A model generated the notes under the pieces. That model was not told the origin of the DNA, made no database searches, and was given only the letters and a program-made list of their open reading frames with translations. Below are positions 5,904 to 6,030 of a DNA stretch of 6,030 nt, one piece after another; the first letter of the stretch is position 1; every line of letters starts with the position of its first letter. A program made the position numbers and the translations under genes. This stretch comes from Clostridia bacterium (GTDB taxonomy: Bacteria; Bacillota_A; Clostridia; Lachnospirales; Lachnospiraceae), in the NCBI GenBank assembly GCA_012515365.1, contig JAAYYM010000568.1:1-6030 (forward strand), in the 5' to 3' direction.

Positions 5904-6030
5904 TGAGAACTCTCCCCTGCATCATAAGGGGTATCTCACTTCGTGAGAACTCTCCCCTGCATCATAAGGGGTATCTCACTTCGTGAGAACTCTCCCCTGC
6001 ATCATAAGGGGTATCTCACTTCGTGAGAAC
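5904..6030. repeat. Perfect 40-bp tandem repeat, three units plus 7 bp, open at the window edge
   Basis: Units at 5911-5950, 5951-5990 and 5991-6030 are identical base for base, and 5904-5910 (TGAGAAC) is the tail of a further unit. The match to the unit ends exactly at 5904, because base 5903 differs. Each unit contains CCCCT-N8-AGGGG and TCTCAC-N3-GTGAGA. GTGAGA of one unit can also pair with TCTCAC of the next, enclosing the CCCCT/AGGGG stem in one long imperfect hairpin, so two mutually exclusive folds are possible along the array, on either strand. The unit length is not a multiple of 3 and stops occur on both strands, so it is not coding. There are no unique spacers, so it is not CRISPR. 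Its position immediately upstream of hydE makes a role in hydE expression possible. The array continues to the edge and its real copy number is unknown. Confidence 0.97.
5921..5949 (-). promoter_or_regulatory. Candidate hydE promoter inside the repeat unit nearest the gene
   Basis: On the minus strand TTCTCA (5949-5944) is followed after exactly 17 bp by TATGAT (5926-5921). These match 4 and 5 of 6 bases of the sigma-70/sigma-A -35 and -10 consensus. Transcription would start near 5914, giving a leader of about 27 bases before the hydE ATG. The same pair is repeated in the other two units (5961-5989 and 6001-6029). The spacing is ideal but the -35 match is only moderate, so this is a candidate and not a firm call. 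Confidence 0.35.

Noticed and set aside
5904..6030. CRISPR array
   Set aside because: The repeats are directly abutting and identical over the whole 40-bp period, with no unique spacers and no cas genes nearby.

Overview
The window reads as chromosomal DNA of a low-GC anaerobic Firmicute. A gut-type Clostridia/Lachnospiraceae member is my best guess. The basis is AT-rich codon use, strong Shine-Dalgarno sites, two radical-SAM maturases of [FeFe]-hydrogenase, a BceB-type FtsX permease remnant and an OPT-family peptide transporter. No rRNA or marker gene is present, so this placement is inference from gene content. Every real gene lies on the minus strand, so transcription runs from high to low coordinates.

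Layout in the direction of transcription. (1) 5904-6030: three perfect head-to-tail copies of a 40-bp unit plus 7 bp, running to the window end, only 16 bp upstream of the first gene. Each unit holds two short inverted repeats and a possible promoter. (2) hydE (5887-4832) and hydG (4762-3344): the two radical-SAM enzymes that build the organometallic part of the [FeFe]-hydrogenase H-cluster. All of their expected cluster-binding cysteines are intact. (3) An ANT(6)/AadE-like aminoglycoside 6-adenylyltransferase family gene (3323-2457), starting 20 bp after hydG. (4) A cysteine-rich DUF3795 gene (2470-2048), whose start overlaps the end of the previous gene. (5) Remains of a BceB/FtsX-type ABC transporter permease (about 2052-478), broken by at least two frame-disrupting lesions and lacking its N-terminal part. 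(6) A 180-bp AT-rich intergenic stretch with a 10-bp palindrome and short direct repeats. (7) The first 99 codons of an OPT-family oligopeptide transporter (297 to the left edge).

HydE, HydG, the adenylyltransferase homologue and the DUF3795 protein look like one transcription unit, with gaps of 69 and 20 bp and then a 14-bp overlap. HydG cleaves tyrosine to supply CO and cyanide as an Fe-Cys complex. HydE processes that complex, and HydF (not in the window) would assemble and deliver the 2Fe subcluster to the hydrogenase (also not in the window). The two downstream genes have no known role in that pathway.

The most notable points are the tandem array in front of hydE, the hyd-adenylyltransferase-DUF3795 arrangement, and a very basic 15-codon frame that ends 3 bases before the hydG start. 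The repeat-matching stretch is exactly 127 bases long and stops at the window edge, which suggests the sequence ends because an assembler could not cross a longer array.
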